This document shows positions 35,274-47,998 of a stretch of 64,000 bases of DNA, one piece after another (position 1 is the stretch's first letter; each line of letters opens with the position of its first letter). A model generated the notes under the pieces. It was not told the origin of the DNA. It saw only the letters and a list, made by a program, of their open reading frames with translations, and made no database searches. The position numbers and the translations under genes were made by a program. The DNA is from Promerops cafer. Taxonomy: Eukaryota; Chordata; Aves; Passeriformes; Nectariniidae. The stretch lies in the NCBI GenBank assembly GCA_013398275.1, contig VZSE01009352.1:48649-112648 (forward strand). The letters are read 5' to 3'.

Positions 35274-38200
35274 GTATGTTTTTACTGGAGGCCTCATTTG
35301 TAGCTCTGTCAGCTCACAGCTATAAAGTAGGAAAGCCAGCACTGAAGAATCCTAAATGAGAGTTAGTTGTAGAAAATATTCCCTAGTCAACAAGGAGGGC
35401 TGGTCTGTGTCAGCTGGGTTTCACTCCTGACTCCAAATGTCATTAATATTGACGTGCTGGAACTGATGCTGTGTCTATAAAGCCTCACATACTGCACTAT
35501 TTCCTACAGCGAGAGGTGGACAATATGCTTCTGCAGTCTTCAAGGACTCCCCAGGGCTCAGATGAAGCCCTAACTTTGTTTCTTCTCTCTCGTTATTTGC
35601 CTGGCCTGTTGCCTGACCATCTGCAGAACTCTGTATTTATGTCACTATTTCATTTCCTTCTCTGAGGTGAGCTTCAAGGAGAAGGCAGCAAGGTGAATCT
35701 AGCCTTGCTGCATAATGTCTTAAGATCTGTTGTTCAAACAGGGCAGACCTAATCTAGCAAGCCAAATTAAATCCTACCTTGTGTTAACTCACAGGCTGTG
35801 TGGCAAATAAATAGCCATGAAAGGAAGGGAAAGTTCAGTGCTTTTAAGAGCCTTCTTGCACTCTGATAAGGGCACAGAAAGAAACAGCTGTGGCTGTTAT
35901 AGCTGTGGTTGTCTGATAACAGAGGAAAGAAAAAGTTTGCAGGTGAATGGAAGTGGTTTTATTCAACCACGTGAAAAAACAGATTGGAAAAATCAAATTC
36001 ACAGGCATACAAGATCTTCTAGAGTAAGTGTATACACTGGGGATTTACATTTGAAAGAAAAAAACATCTCCTTGCTGTTTCAAGGTATTTGTGTTCAAAA
36101 AGGACAGAAAACTCTTCAGGTCAGTGAGAACCGTGGGCATCAGGAATGTGTTTTATGTTGTATCTTAGGAGACACCTCCTGATACGTTTTACCTATCAAT
36201 AGAATTTACATGAATTTGTTTCACATTACTTCCCTTTTGAAAACATAATATATATTGGGAAAATATGTATGGCTTTATCCCTCACATGAACAGTAGTCCC
36301 TCTATAATTCTCTGTCTCCATCTCTGCTCCAACTATATTACAAAGACTCATGGAATAAAGTGAATCTTTCTCCTCACTTGTAGTCTTTTCCTTTGTCTGT
36401 GGCTGCCTCCAATATAATATTCTGACAACACAGCTATGTTAGCAGGAAGATGTATAGGCAGTTAAATATGACACTTGACATTTACATGCCTCTTTTCTTT
36501 CTTAGATCTCAAAGAGAATTATGAAAAGATTTAAACACTCTCATCAATTCATACAGGGAAGAAAGTAAGATACAGTCAGAGGCAGAACTGAGAACAGAAC
36601 CAATCCTTCTTATCTCTAGACAGGAGCTTGTCATTTTAGACCAATTATATTATCTAGTTTGGGTTTTATGGTGAAAAAAACCCATATATCTGAGACTCCA
36701 GTATGCAATGTGAGAAAATGCGTATAATCATACCTTTCATTAAGAGTTTCTTCCTTGCAGAAATAGCCCATCTAAAAAGTCTTTTTTTTTGCCATGTACA
36801 GCCTGCTTAGGGTTTTTGCTCAGTGTTCTTCCTGAATAAACAAGATAGGAGGTTATTTTCATGTCTCGGCTTCTCACTAAATTGCTGGTAGCAGACAGAA
36901 ACCTTTCAGAAAGAAAAAAAAAATGCTGAAAAACACATGAAGGAACTTTGTATCTCCTAGGCTAATTCTATAACCTCTGGCTGTAGATCTGAACATGTTT
37001 ATGAGTGAAGATATGATTTATGCTTTAAAGTAAGGAAAGATGATAAAGATGAATTAGATCATCCAGTCTATTTGATCATCACGTAAGCTGCAGTGCCAAT
37101 TCTTTGTAGGAAAACAAAATCATGTTAAAATGATAAGAATAGAATTAACAGGGAATGGAGAAGAAAGAAAAAACAGCAAATGAGATGGTTTTAGGAGCCC
37201 AAACAGCAGAAAAACATAATCCTTGAGTTGTGAATAAAAAAAGGCTCATTGTGAAATAGAGGTTCCAAAATTGATTTTGGGAGCGTAAATATCAAACAGT
37301 GCTGCAGAATTGCCTCAGAAACTGCAGTTCCACAAGCAGTTAACCACAGTTAAGCTCAGGAGCAGATAGTCAGGAAACTGCATATTAAGTTCTTCCTTGA
37401 CATGAAATCGCATATTGATTTAATTATTGGTATGAGTAGAGCTACTGCAGGTTACATAAGGGTTTCCAGTTATTCACATCCGTGTCTTCTGTTTTCATAG
37501 ACCCATTTAATCACTGGCAGAGTGAGACTGATGTGTGGCTCTTTCAGGTAGCATTATGGGTTTTGTAGAATAACTATGAAGTTCAATTTTATGTTATGGT
37601 GTTCATTACAGATCTGTTTGGGCACTGCTTAGAAATGTTTCCCTTTTGGAGAAAAATAAGGCAACCCTCCTCCTCCCAAACAAATGGAAAATTAATTTAA
37701 AAATGCATTTTGTATAAGGATGAAAGTATTAAATTAAATATTATGGTTTTCAAAGCAAGCCTGAAGTGAAAATCACATGGGATTTGAATCCAGACTCCAC
37801 ATCCCCAAATTTCTGAACATTATAAAAGGCAATTAATAATTATGTTCCTTCATTCTATGCTGTTTAAGAGTCAGATGGGTTTCAAGCATACTTAGTTGGT
37901 GCAACTTAAGCAATTAATTTAAAATACTTGAACACAATAATCTGGAATTTGCTTATTACTGAACAAAAGAAAGGTGGTGAGGAACACTCTGCTTTTTATT
38001 CCGGCTTTAACATCTTCCTTATTTTAGAATTCTCAGTATAACAACAAATCCCAACACCAGACATCTAACAGACTATGGCTTTCTCATAGCAACTAGAAAA
38101 ATCTAGTCTAGCATTGGGAAAACAAGTTTACCCTTTCAAATTACTGTTGTGCATTCCTGTATAATGGCTGCTTGACTGTAAAAGTTCTCCTGGGCAGAGT

Positions 38201-41200
38201 GCCCCTGAATACCTATTAGAGTTCTGCCTTTCAAAGACAAAGCAGAGTGGTTTATGTAGCTGTGTAAGCTGAAAATTCTGGTTCTTAGGTACATTACTTG
38301 ACAGTTCACTGTGTGAAGCTATTACTAATTAAACAGCTTTGTTTTATGAAGTTTGTGAATTTCATAAAAAGTTTAGAAAACTGTGTTTACACTTAATGCA
38401 AACAATCCAAGGTTGAGTCAAAATACTTACTTATTCATGAAGCTTTGGGTTTTCAGGGCCTTTTAGTTCCATTTTTTTCCCTACTTGATTACATTTATGT
38501 GTTTAAGATTATTTTTCATTTTGTTTGTTCACTTCCATTACAAAAGTTACTAATTATCAACACAAAATTAGCAATTTCTGCATGGTGTTTTTCTCTTAAT
38601 AGATGATGTTGATGCTGTGTGACAGGAGTTAATATCATTTCAATAATAAGCTAAAGTGCAGAAAATGCCTTTAAAGGGAGGTGACTGAACCACTTTGATG
38701 GAATCTTTTGATAAAAAAAATATCAAGAAAAACAAAAGGAAGACAAAAATCCAGGGAAAAACTAAATGAGAAACAGCAGAGGAAAATGGACGTGTTAGAA
38801 GAAGTAAGAGACACAGAGCTGCCATCATGAAGAGTTTCTAGCAGAAGTCCATTTCTGCAAGTCCAGTGATACATTTTGTAACCCTTTATTTGTGGGGAGA
38901 AGAGATTCAAAGCAGAATGAGAGGGTGGGCAGTTTCATGAGTATCTACTGACCTAATTAATAGCTTTATTAACATTTTAGCATTTGGTAAAATATTGTGT
39001 AGGTCAATGTGAGCTGATAAAATAGAAATGCAGAGGTAAGTATTGTTTCCGCACTAAGCAAGCAGATTAATTTTGTATTTACTTTTAAACTTTTTATATT
39101 ATAGTTATGGAAGTACTTGGAAGGGGTTTTTTTTGCTCCTGGAAAAGGGATTGTATGGCATATTAACCACTTTTTCAGTACATTTTATTGCACCTAGATA
39201 GCCTTTTCTCCTGGTCTCACAGGCAGGAATCTGAGAACATTATTAACTTTAATAGGACATATCAGATATTTACAATGAGTATCTTGAGACCACCAGTATT
39301 GATTCAGAAGCCCTCAGTCACATACATAAACTGGACTGTACTCTTCAGCAGCTATTGTTCGCTTTTCCAAATTAAATGAAGGTTTCTGCACTGATCATTT
39401 GCTTAATGTCTTATTTTATTTATTCAGTTTTTCCTACCTTACAAACATAGTCACAGAACAACTGACATCGATGCTGTTCCCTCAAAAACCTCATTACTGT
39501 GTTTGCAAAACGAAGAACTTTGTCCTTTGCATGTAAGTGCACAATATTTATTTTTTCCCTACTGTAACTAAAGTAGGATTGATGAATAAATATCAAGGAA
39601 GGGTTCTTCAGTTTGCAACTATTTCTCCTATCTGAAATTTTGTACAAGACACCCTGTGTCGTACTGGTCTAAATGTGCTTTAAGTGTAGTAACTGCTGCT
39701 TTGTATGGACAAAGACCAGTATTTTCTACAGATTTTGCATGAAGCTTTAACTTAGATAAAATGAAGTCAACACAGAAAGTAATGTCAGTTCCTGTCACTA
39801 TCTGCATTTTAGCTTGAGTAGAAAGAAGGATGAGAAATCCAGTCAAATGGCTTATGACACTGGCTACTGGAGTCAGATATTGTATTGCTTGTCTCCTGTT
39901 GCTGCTAAAAATACACATCTTGAACCACAAAAGCTGAGGCATGTTTCCTCTAGGGCTTGGAAGAAGAACTGAAAAGTTAATGAAAATGTTTGCCTGAGTT
40001 GCACACAAACTCAGTAAGCAGGTCATGTATTTTGAAGATGCACTTAACAACAGTAACTTTCTTTCAGATGCTCTGGAGAGTAACACTTATCTCCCACACC
40101 ATTTGAAGCATGAGTTAGTCACTTTGTCAATCAGCTCAGCACAGCAAAGTACAGTGAAGGGTCATTGTCATTCAGTTTCTTGACGCAGGTACAGGGCATA
40201 ATTTGATGGCTTTCGGTAGCCACATGTGAAGTTAGTTGCAGAGGCAGAGGGCCTTGTAGATTTCCACTTTATCATTATTCTCTAAAATATGGTAGATAAT
40301 TTCCAAAGAAAATATGCCAGTGTGTCTGTAACACTGTTGATAACTTGTTTTTCATCTGTGAAATTGCTTTTAGACCTGGTACCTGCCCTGAACATAAGCA
40401 CTGCAGCTTTGCTACTCTGCTGGATTCATTTGAAAGACACCCTGCTGCTGTAGCCTGGAAGAGCTACTGTTGAATTTTAAAGGGTGTTTTGGAGTAATGC
40501 AATGATCACTGAGGACAGGCATCAGAGACATGATATTTGCATAACAGCTTTTAGAAATAGTAGTAGAAAGCAAAATGCTGTAAAAGTGTGGATAAAGGGA
40601 ACTTTCTTAGCACCAACCTATTCTAAGTACCTTTCAGTGTTCAGCTGTCTCTTCTCTAGTGTCTGTTCTAATGATACCTACCCTGATTACAGTATTTTTA
40701 AAAGAAACATGCTCAGCTGATATCTCCAAAGTAAGCAGGTATACATCCCACTTAACAAATTTATTTACAGAGAAGTAGGTGGCAAAACAATAATTCAGAT
40801 CTCTGTCCACTGGGTTCATACATACTGCTTGAAATAGAAAGGGAGCTCTGTCATCTCAAGCCACAAAACATGTTTTCAGATTTATCCACTGGGTTTTTTT
40901 TACTATTTGAGAGTAATATGTATCTTTAAAGAACCATGGGAACTTAATTCAGAGGGGCACTTACCACAGCCTTCAAAGTATACTGCAATGTCTAATTGAT
41001 CAATGTTATTTCCAAGCTGTGAGTGCAGATGAAGGAGAAAAGAAAAAACAGAGCATGATGATTTTAACTACAATATGGGTATTACCATGTTTACATGTTT
41101 CAGTAAGAGTTGAAAATTTTTTGCCTTCTTACTATCATATATTGAAAAAGGTAGACATTTAAAGTGTAATGGCTATTGTTTTTTTCTAATTTACCACTGT

Positions 41201-42008
41201 TTCTAATAGGAAAAAATTGGATTTAATTTTTTTTTTTTTCTCTTTAATTCATCTTAAGAAGCTGAGGCTGCGGTACTTTGTGTTTCTTGCAGGTCCTGAG
41301 CTAAAATGTTTTTTGCAGATTATGAAATAAAAAATATCTGAGCTACACTAGTTCCTTGTTTGTGTGTCCCCAAGTTGTCAGCAAAACTCCCTGAAGCATT
41401 CTCAGATGCCTGAAATGGGAAGCTGGGATGTGGTGGGGAGAAGACAGGGAAGCACGGAGAGCAGTAAGATGATATTTATGTGAACCATATCCTTGTGGAG
41501 CAAACATCCTTTCAAAAAATTTATCTCTTTGCCCGGATAATCTGGGCAAAATAATAGTCTGGGTTTGAAACAGCAGGAAAAAACAGTACATGCCTAGTTT
41601 GCATCTGCCTGTTCACTTTACTCATGAAATGATTTAGAGACGTGAGACACTGACTTTGTCTTTCTGGTTACCTGAAAGCCAACTCATTGTAGTTCAAGGA
41701 GAGGCAGCAGTTCTATGGTTGCACACACAGGGCTTGCAGCAGTGATCTTTCTGTTTGGACATGTAGGGGTATGCATATGTGAATTCAGTACCGCTCTTGA
41801 CTGCTTGAGCAGTGTGCTCTCCTCAGATGACATTTCCCACTGAGCACAGAAGATACAGTTTCCCTTCGGGAAACAGTTTGAGCTAAGATACAAATGACCC
41901 TGTCTTTTATTTTGGACTACCCACAGTATGCTCTTGGTCTCAAACAGGCAATAACCAGTGTGAACAAATGTTTTTTTACCTTGATATCAGATCTTTTGCC
42001 TAATGGGA

Positions 42009-42031
42009 TTTTTTTTTTTTTTTTTTTTTTT
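42009..42031. repeat. Poly-T tract (23 bases)
   Basis: Pure T homopolymer followed by AAATAAACA. Read on the minus strand it is a poly-A run, but no SINE or processed pseudogene body is recognisable upstream of it. Confidence 0.9.
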
Positions 42032-44731
42032 AAATAAACAGAGAAAGCTGCTCTTTGGTGGCCAGCTTATTTATTCGAGCTAGAAATAATGCATTACTTT
42101 AACATTTGCTGTATGGTCCTGAATTCTAGGATTTGCCAGTCCAGGATGGGTCAGGATGCTTTTGAAAAACATACAAATAAAACTGAAATAGGTACTGAAA
42201 TCAAAATTATAAATTTTAAATATTCAGAAAAAAAATTAAATCCTTTCAAAATCATAAATATGGCTGAAATTAAAAAAAATGCAAATGCAGTCAGCTGAAA
42301 GAATAATTTTTCTCATTTGCCTTTTTTCAAAATACATTTTATCAATATTTTATTGGACTTTTCAGCTCTGCAGTCATCAGACCCACAGTAAAAGGATAAA
42401 AATTGATAACTCTGAGGAACAGCATTTTTACCTCCATAGTGAAGATTTACCCATAGCCAATTCATGACTATAATGTTCTAAATGGTGACTCCAGTAGGAC
42501 AAGTCTGATGTGAGTGATTGCATCAGAAGTCCTTATACTCCCTTTTGACTTGAATGTTGCATAACTATTATATAGTCCAGCAGAGTGCAATCATCTCCAG
42601 TGTAGCATTTTATATACATTACACAGGCATGAATTATTGCTAATAATTGCAATAACTATTGCTTTCCTTCTGCATCAGTGTTCTTCTGATTATTCTGAGG
42701 ACTAGTGTTAGTGTACCCTATAGCGTCTACAATATGTCTTGTGAAGTTTGCACTGTATAACTGTAAATGGACAAAATGAAGAACTTTGCTGCAGAGTTTA
42801 AGAGCTGAAGTGATGAAACAAACTGGTATAACTTACAAAGGGAATGTTTCTTTTAGCCCTGGGAAACCCACGTGTTTCTCTGAAACTGCCCAGAACAGAG
42901 GTTCTCATATTGTTGTCCTTGAATCACAATTGATCTTAAGGACATTCACTTTTCTTATCCATCAATTCTTGTGTTCTGCTTTCTCTCCTTATTTCTAAAC
43001 ACTACTAAATTTCACTCAAAGATGGCTAGATATATTCAGCTCTTTCATAATATCAGTTTACTCAGTTGGCCACAGGCATGCTATCTGACAGTTTGTGGCA
43101 GAAATACACATAATTGAAAAAGAGAAGGAAGCTGTACTGCTAGATGTTCTCTGAAAGGTATTTCTCCTTAAGATGGTGATTAATCTCATCCAACCTTTGC
43201 CATGCATAAGGTAGGTGTCGAAGTAAGTTCTTTATGCTCTATTTTAAACAACAAGGAGAGGTAAGAGTCTTAAACTTACCTTGTTTTGGGCTCTATTAGG
43301 TTCCAGAAGTGCTTGCTGCTCTGCAACAAGAGGCCTCAATATCTGCTTTACCCCAGACACTGATTTTTTAAACAGTTGCAGTTCGATAAGATGAAGTTCA
43401 TAATCAGATATTAGAGTGCTGTGCACTGAACACAATCCTTTGTGGCATGAATTTGCTTTGCCAGTTGCTCAGCCCGGCCAAATAAAGAGCACTTAAGATA
43501 AGGTGCCAGAGCATCAAGACCAAGGGGATATTTTCAACACTTCTCAGAAGCACTTGAGGGCACATATGAGGACACAGATTCACTTTGTTATTCCCATTCT
43601 TCTGACAGAGATTCTTGGAAATCACATATAGTAGTTATAACCAGTTGAATCAGAAAGAATGATTTACCTCTGCATTATTATTGCAGTCATAATTTGAATT
43701 GATAGTCTTAGTTTTCATATCCAGCTTTTGCTTTTCTTGCTTCTTTTATGTTCAGCTTTCCTAAACTAGTCTCATACAATATGCTTGGCTATAATGTCAC
43801 ATGCAAAATAAAGTTGAAAAATTTTTTGGGGGAGTATCCATGAGAGAAACTCTGGCTCATATCTACTTTAACGACTCAGATATCCCTGGTTTGATTTGAA
43901 AACATGGACATATTCAAAATAAAACATATTGATTTATTCCAAGTCTCTACTTGGAGTGCTGGCTGAGCTCATTTGCATGTCAGAATCCCTTACATTTTCA
44001 GCGTGGTTTAATTGCAGGACTGGGTTCATTGCCTGAATTTGCATCTCCAGCTTAGTAGAGGTATTTAGAATTTCATTATCTATGTGCATTAAAAACCATG
44101 CTAAAATCCTTTATTACTAAGAACAGTTCAAAGCAATGAAACTTTAAATACAAATCCCTTGAGCTCTTATGTAAGTGCCATGTACTGCACAAAATTTACA
44201 TTAAGTAATAGTAATAGCAAAGAGAAGTTAAGCATGAAACAAAGAAATTTTCTATGGTAATTTAAATTTGTTTTCTTGTGTTTATATATGCAAAGTTTCT
44301 TTGGAAAATGAGTTATTTCCTTCTTTGTCCAGTGTTGACTTAATAGGTTTAACTTGACAGTCTTTAAAATTCAGATTTATGTTCTGGGGTTTCAACATCT
44401 TTCTATTTGGCTCAAGTAACTACGCTTTATTTCCAAGTGTGGACATAACAGTGCACTGCAGGAATACTTTACTAGTATGACACATAAATCGGAGATTCTG
44501 GATTTCTGTATTTGGTATCTCTTGCTTCTTTTCTGTCTAACAGCTATAAATGTTCACAGAAGATTTAGATGGAAAATATTTAACAAGAAGAAAACGTTTT
44601 CCTTTTGCTTGGCCTTCTCTGAAAATTGCTTAATTTTTGTCTCCTCTTCCACATTGTGCATGTATGTACAAGTTTAATGTTTTATATATGCATTATATGT
44701 TGCACACACCCACTCTCTTTTGTAACATTAA

Positions 44732-44790
44732 CTATTATATATATAAATATATATATATGTGTATATATATATCTGTATAAATAGGTGTGA
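44732..44790. repeat. (TA)n-rich microsatellite
   Basis: Alternating T and A with a few G and C interruptions, about 58 bases. Confidence 0.85.
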
Positions 44791-45580
44791 CAGTTAGTTG
44801 CTCTTTAAATAAAATCCAGTAGAATCCTAGCTTAGTAAATGCCACACACTTCTTTATCTGGTTAAATTTAAAGTAATTTTCTCTGCTTTCTATGACTGTG
44901 TGTCATAGAAATGGTTGATGAGATCCCTTTGCCTAAGTTAGATTTTTAAATGTTACAAGTCTATGTGCAAAATACAGTCTACACCTTTATAGCCAATAGA
45001 GAGGAAATAAATTAACTGGCTTGTGGACGTGCATATTTTTATTAAATTTCAAAGATTCTGGTGTGAATAAATGAATTGCTTTCCATGTAACTGGGTCATA
45101 GAACTAAGTCTCAGGGTGGTTTTGACCCAACAGAACTCAGCTCCTGCCTCTTTACAAGATAATTCTGCCTTCTGCCTCAGGTGGGATGGTATTTGCAGGC
45201 AGATTTGAAAGATAAGATTGATTGAAAAATGAATTCAGGTAATACCTCCCTGTCTTTTTCTAAAACTGTTTACCCAAAATGTTTATGTCCTTATTCCTAG
45301 CTCAGATTTGTATCCAGACCATTAAGATATCTGCAGAGCTATTGAGCTCTGGTTCTAGTTAGAGATCTTTTACTGTTGGCAATTGTCTTGAACAAATCTT
45401 TAAATACATTTTTACTCTGTATAATATGCTTTTGCAATATTGGTAAATACGCATATCTGCAAAACATAATGGTCTATCTTTATTCCATTTTACCTAGAGA
45501 AATAAAAGTTTTAAAGCCAAAACTGTTACTGCTATCAAGTGACATACCTGTCAGATAATGATCTATTCCTTAACTCCTAT

Positions 45581-45640
45581 TTTGTTGTTGTTGTTTGTGG
45601 GTTTTTTGGTTGTTTTGTTTTGTTTGTTTGGGTTTCTTTA
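45581..45640. repeat. (GTTT/GTT)n low-complexity tract
   Basis: Composed almost only of T and G, with TTG and TTTTG units, including TTTTGTTTTG. Confidence 0.85.
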
Positions 45641-46348
45641 AGTTTTTAAATTTTTTTGAGACACCCTGAGATGCAATCAGAATTTTGTCACAGAACATTT
45701 TGTTCTCTGGAACAAGTTAGTGCATATTATACTTTGTGTGATAAGGTGATTTCTTATCTCTATGTATTTTAACTACTGCATTTTGGACTCTAATAATTTT
45801 ATTTTTCATAATAAAATAAAAATTATTGAATACTTCTGCTTTTGCTTTCCATTCTTTTACAATTTTCAGTATTTAAGCTCAGGTGGTTCCTCCAAAATGC
45901 ACACAGCCTTTTTTCCTGATAACTGTACTTAAAATTTATAGCACTTTCAGCTCTGAGGTAGGAAAGAAGTGACATTTAGTATCAGCTTGATTTGAGTACT
46001 CATTCACAAAAGCTTTTAGCTTTGATTGGCAAGACAACAACATCAATTCTTATCCTTTACAGAGCTTGCTGTGCACTGAAAATGAAGAATTTCCATGAGT
46101 TCCCCTAGACTTATGTGAAATTAAAAAGAAGTGATAGAGGATGGCCCAATATCCAGTTAGCTAAGGGTGTGTGTGTAATATTTTGCTGAATTAAATTCCC
46201 ATATGAGATAATAATAAAATGATAGGTATTTAAGCTCTTATTTCACTAGCACATTGACACAAATCTTTAAATCTTAAACAACAACCAATCTCAGCATTGG
46301 TTACTGACACTGTTATAGGAATTTAGTCCAGTCTTGGACTTAGCAGAT

Positions 46349-47040
46349 GAATCATAGAATAATGGAATCGTGGAATCATGGAATCATGGAATCATAGAAT
46401 GGCCTATGGAGGGGAACCTTAAAGATCATCTAGTTCCAACCCCCTGACACTGGCAGGGGCACCTTCCACTAGACCAGGTTACTCAAAGACCTATGCAACC
46501 TTGCCTTGAGCACTTCCAGGGATGGGGCACCCACAACTTGTCTGAACAACCTGTTCCAGTGCCCCTTCACCCTCACAGTAAAGAATTAGTTCCTAGTATC
46601 TAACATAAATCTGCCCTCTTTCAGTTTAAAGCCATTATCACTACATGCTCTTGTAGAATTCCCTCTCCAGTTCTCTTGTAGCCCCCTTTAGGTANTCCAA
46701 CCCCCTGACACTGGCAGGGGCACCTTCCACTAGACCAGGTTACTCAAAGACCTATGCAACCTTGCCTTGAGCACTTCCAGGGATGGGGCACCCACAACTT
46801 GTCTGAACAACCTGTTCCAGTGCCCCTTCACCCTCACAGTAAAGAATTAGTTCCTAGTATCTAACATAAATCTGCCCTCTTTCAGTTTAAAGCCATTATC
46901 ACTACATGCTCTTGTAGAATTCCCTCTCCAGTTCTCTTGTAGCCCCCTTTAGGTACTGAAAGGCTTCTCTAAGGTCTCCCCAGAACCTTCTCTTCTCCAA
47001 ACTGAATAATCCCAGTTCTCTCAGCCTGTCTCCACAGAAC
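46349..47040 (-). mobile_element. CR1 LINE 3' fragment containing an exact 260-bp duplication
   Basis: Reverse-oriented CR1. The tail is expanded to about five octamer-like units (ATCATAGA, ATAATGGA, ATCGTGGA, ATCATGGA, ATCATGGA, ATCATAGA). Then come GATCATCTAGTTCCAACCCC, GACACTGGCAGGGGCACC, CACTAGACCAGGTTACTC and the complement of the reverse transcriptase C-terminus, to CTCTCAGCCTGTCTCCACAG. The block 46435-46694 is repeated without any mismatch as 46696-46955, on either side of the single N at 46695. Without the second copy the element would have a normal collinear structure of about 430 bases. The element itself is ordinary. The duplication is best explained as two overlapping contig ends joined without merging. 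Confidence 0.96.
46435..46955. repeat. Exact tandem duplication around N (probable assembly artefact)
   Basis: Copy 1 is 46435-46694 and copy 2 is 46696-46955, with N at 46695. I compared the two blocks line by line and found no difference over 260 bases. The surrounding CR1 is clearly diverged from its family, so a real ancient duplication should show differences. Confidence 0.93.
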
Positions 47041-47810
47041 AAGATGAATGCCTCTACAGTTTGATAATTTCTTTCTTCTAATAGATTGTTTTATTTCTCT
47101 GTTTATTCTACAGGGTTGTGAAGATGGTATTTATATAGGGATCAGTAACAAAGGCTAATATGTCCTTAGAAACAATACAAGGCAGAAATTTTTGTGACTA
47201 GAAAGTAGAAATATTTTAGAAAAGCTATTTTCACAGAATGAGACTGTTAATAGCTGATAGCTTATTTTAGCAATTTTCCAAATATATGAAAAAGGGATTT
47301 ATGGCTAAGAGACCTAAACATATGTGACAGTTGAGATGCTACTGGGTGCTAATTGTTAGCAGACACCTGCTTATGAGTGTCCATTGCTATAGCTGAATGT
47401 AACTCTGAGTATATCTTTAAAGCTCTGCAAAAGATTTATGGCACTATTTAATGCTGCCTTCTATCTCTATTTTTTTAATAGCCTGCTGTTTAATCTAAGA
47501 CAGCTATTATTTTTTCGTTAATGTGCTTACTGCTAGGCAACTGAGATTATCGTGAGTACCTAGCCTAACTAGACAGGAAGTAATGATTTTGTTTTGTTTG
47601 TTTGGGGCAGTTTATGGTTTGTTTTTTTTTTTTTCCCTTTGGTTAGGACCTATTATGAGTGGTATCCTGGGGAACCAGAAAGACTAATCATTAAGAAACA
47701 GCTTTTGTATAAACAATATGTATATTTTTTGTATAAAAAAAAATAAACTGTAAACAGTGTATGCATACAAATAGTCATAGACTTTTGCTGTTGTGAATCA
47801 ACTGATTCCG
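47041..47810. other. Unique AT-rich sequence, nothing recognised
   Basis: Spacer between the CR1 copy and the large microsatellite. T-rich patches lie at 47589-47640. No gene recognised. Confidence 0.5.
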
Positions 47811-47998
47811 TTATATATCTATATGTAATCTATCTATATCTATATCATCTATATCTATATCTATATCTATCTCTATATCTATCTCTATCTCTATATCCAT
47901 CTATGTCTATGTCTATGTCTATGTCATCTATATCTATATCATCTATATCTATATCTATATCATCTATATCTAATCTATATCTCTGTCTATCTATCTTA
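47811..47998. repeat. Compound (TATC)n/(TATATC)n microsatellite
   Basis: About 188 bases built from TATC, TATATC, TCTATG and ATCATC units. The interior is regular enough to give a Met-Ser and Ile-Ser repeat in one frame (from 47903), which is an artefact of the repeat and not a protein. Confidence 0.96.

Larger units (their letters stand above)
33641..46348. other. Long mostly unique stretch, no confirmed gene
   Basis: About 12.7 kb without a recognised transposon. Simple tracts: poly-T with N at 35234-35272, a 12-base T run near 41230, T23 at 42009-42031, a TA-rich patch at 44732-44790 and a GT/T-rich patch at 45581-45640. Isolated splice-like signals occur at 35509/35667 (plus), 43279 (minus) and 39437 (minus), described under findings. 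The longest frame (39628-40086, minus, 152 codons) shows no domain I know. Its length is within what chance allows in 64 kb of AT-rich DNA. No promoter, polyadenylation site or homologous protein was recognised that would tie these into a gene. Confidence 0.45.

Noticed and set aside
35034..35342. 102-codon minus frame with a poly-lysine run
   Set aside because: The lysines come from the poly-T tract read in reverse. The flanks show no known protein.
37035..37110. Possible very old CR1 tail (AGATCATCCAGTCTATTTGATC)
   Set aside because: Only one phrase fits and nothing collinear follows, so the match may be chance.
39628..40086. 152-codon minus-strand open frame with protein-like appearance
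   Set aside because: No domain recognised, and length is within chance expectation for the window. No firm splice or promoter signals, so not listed as a gene; only the neighbouring donor is mentioned as a finding.
41343..41893. Two minus frames considered as exons of the 39-43 kb candidate
   Set aside because: No clear pair of splice sites and no recognised protein. The frames are short.
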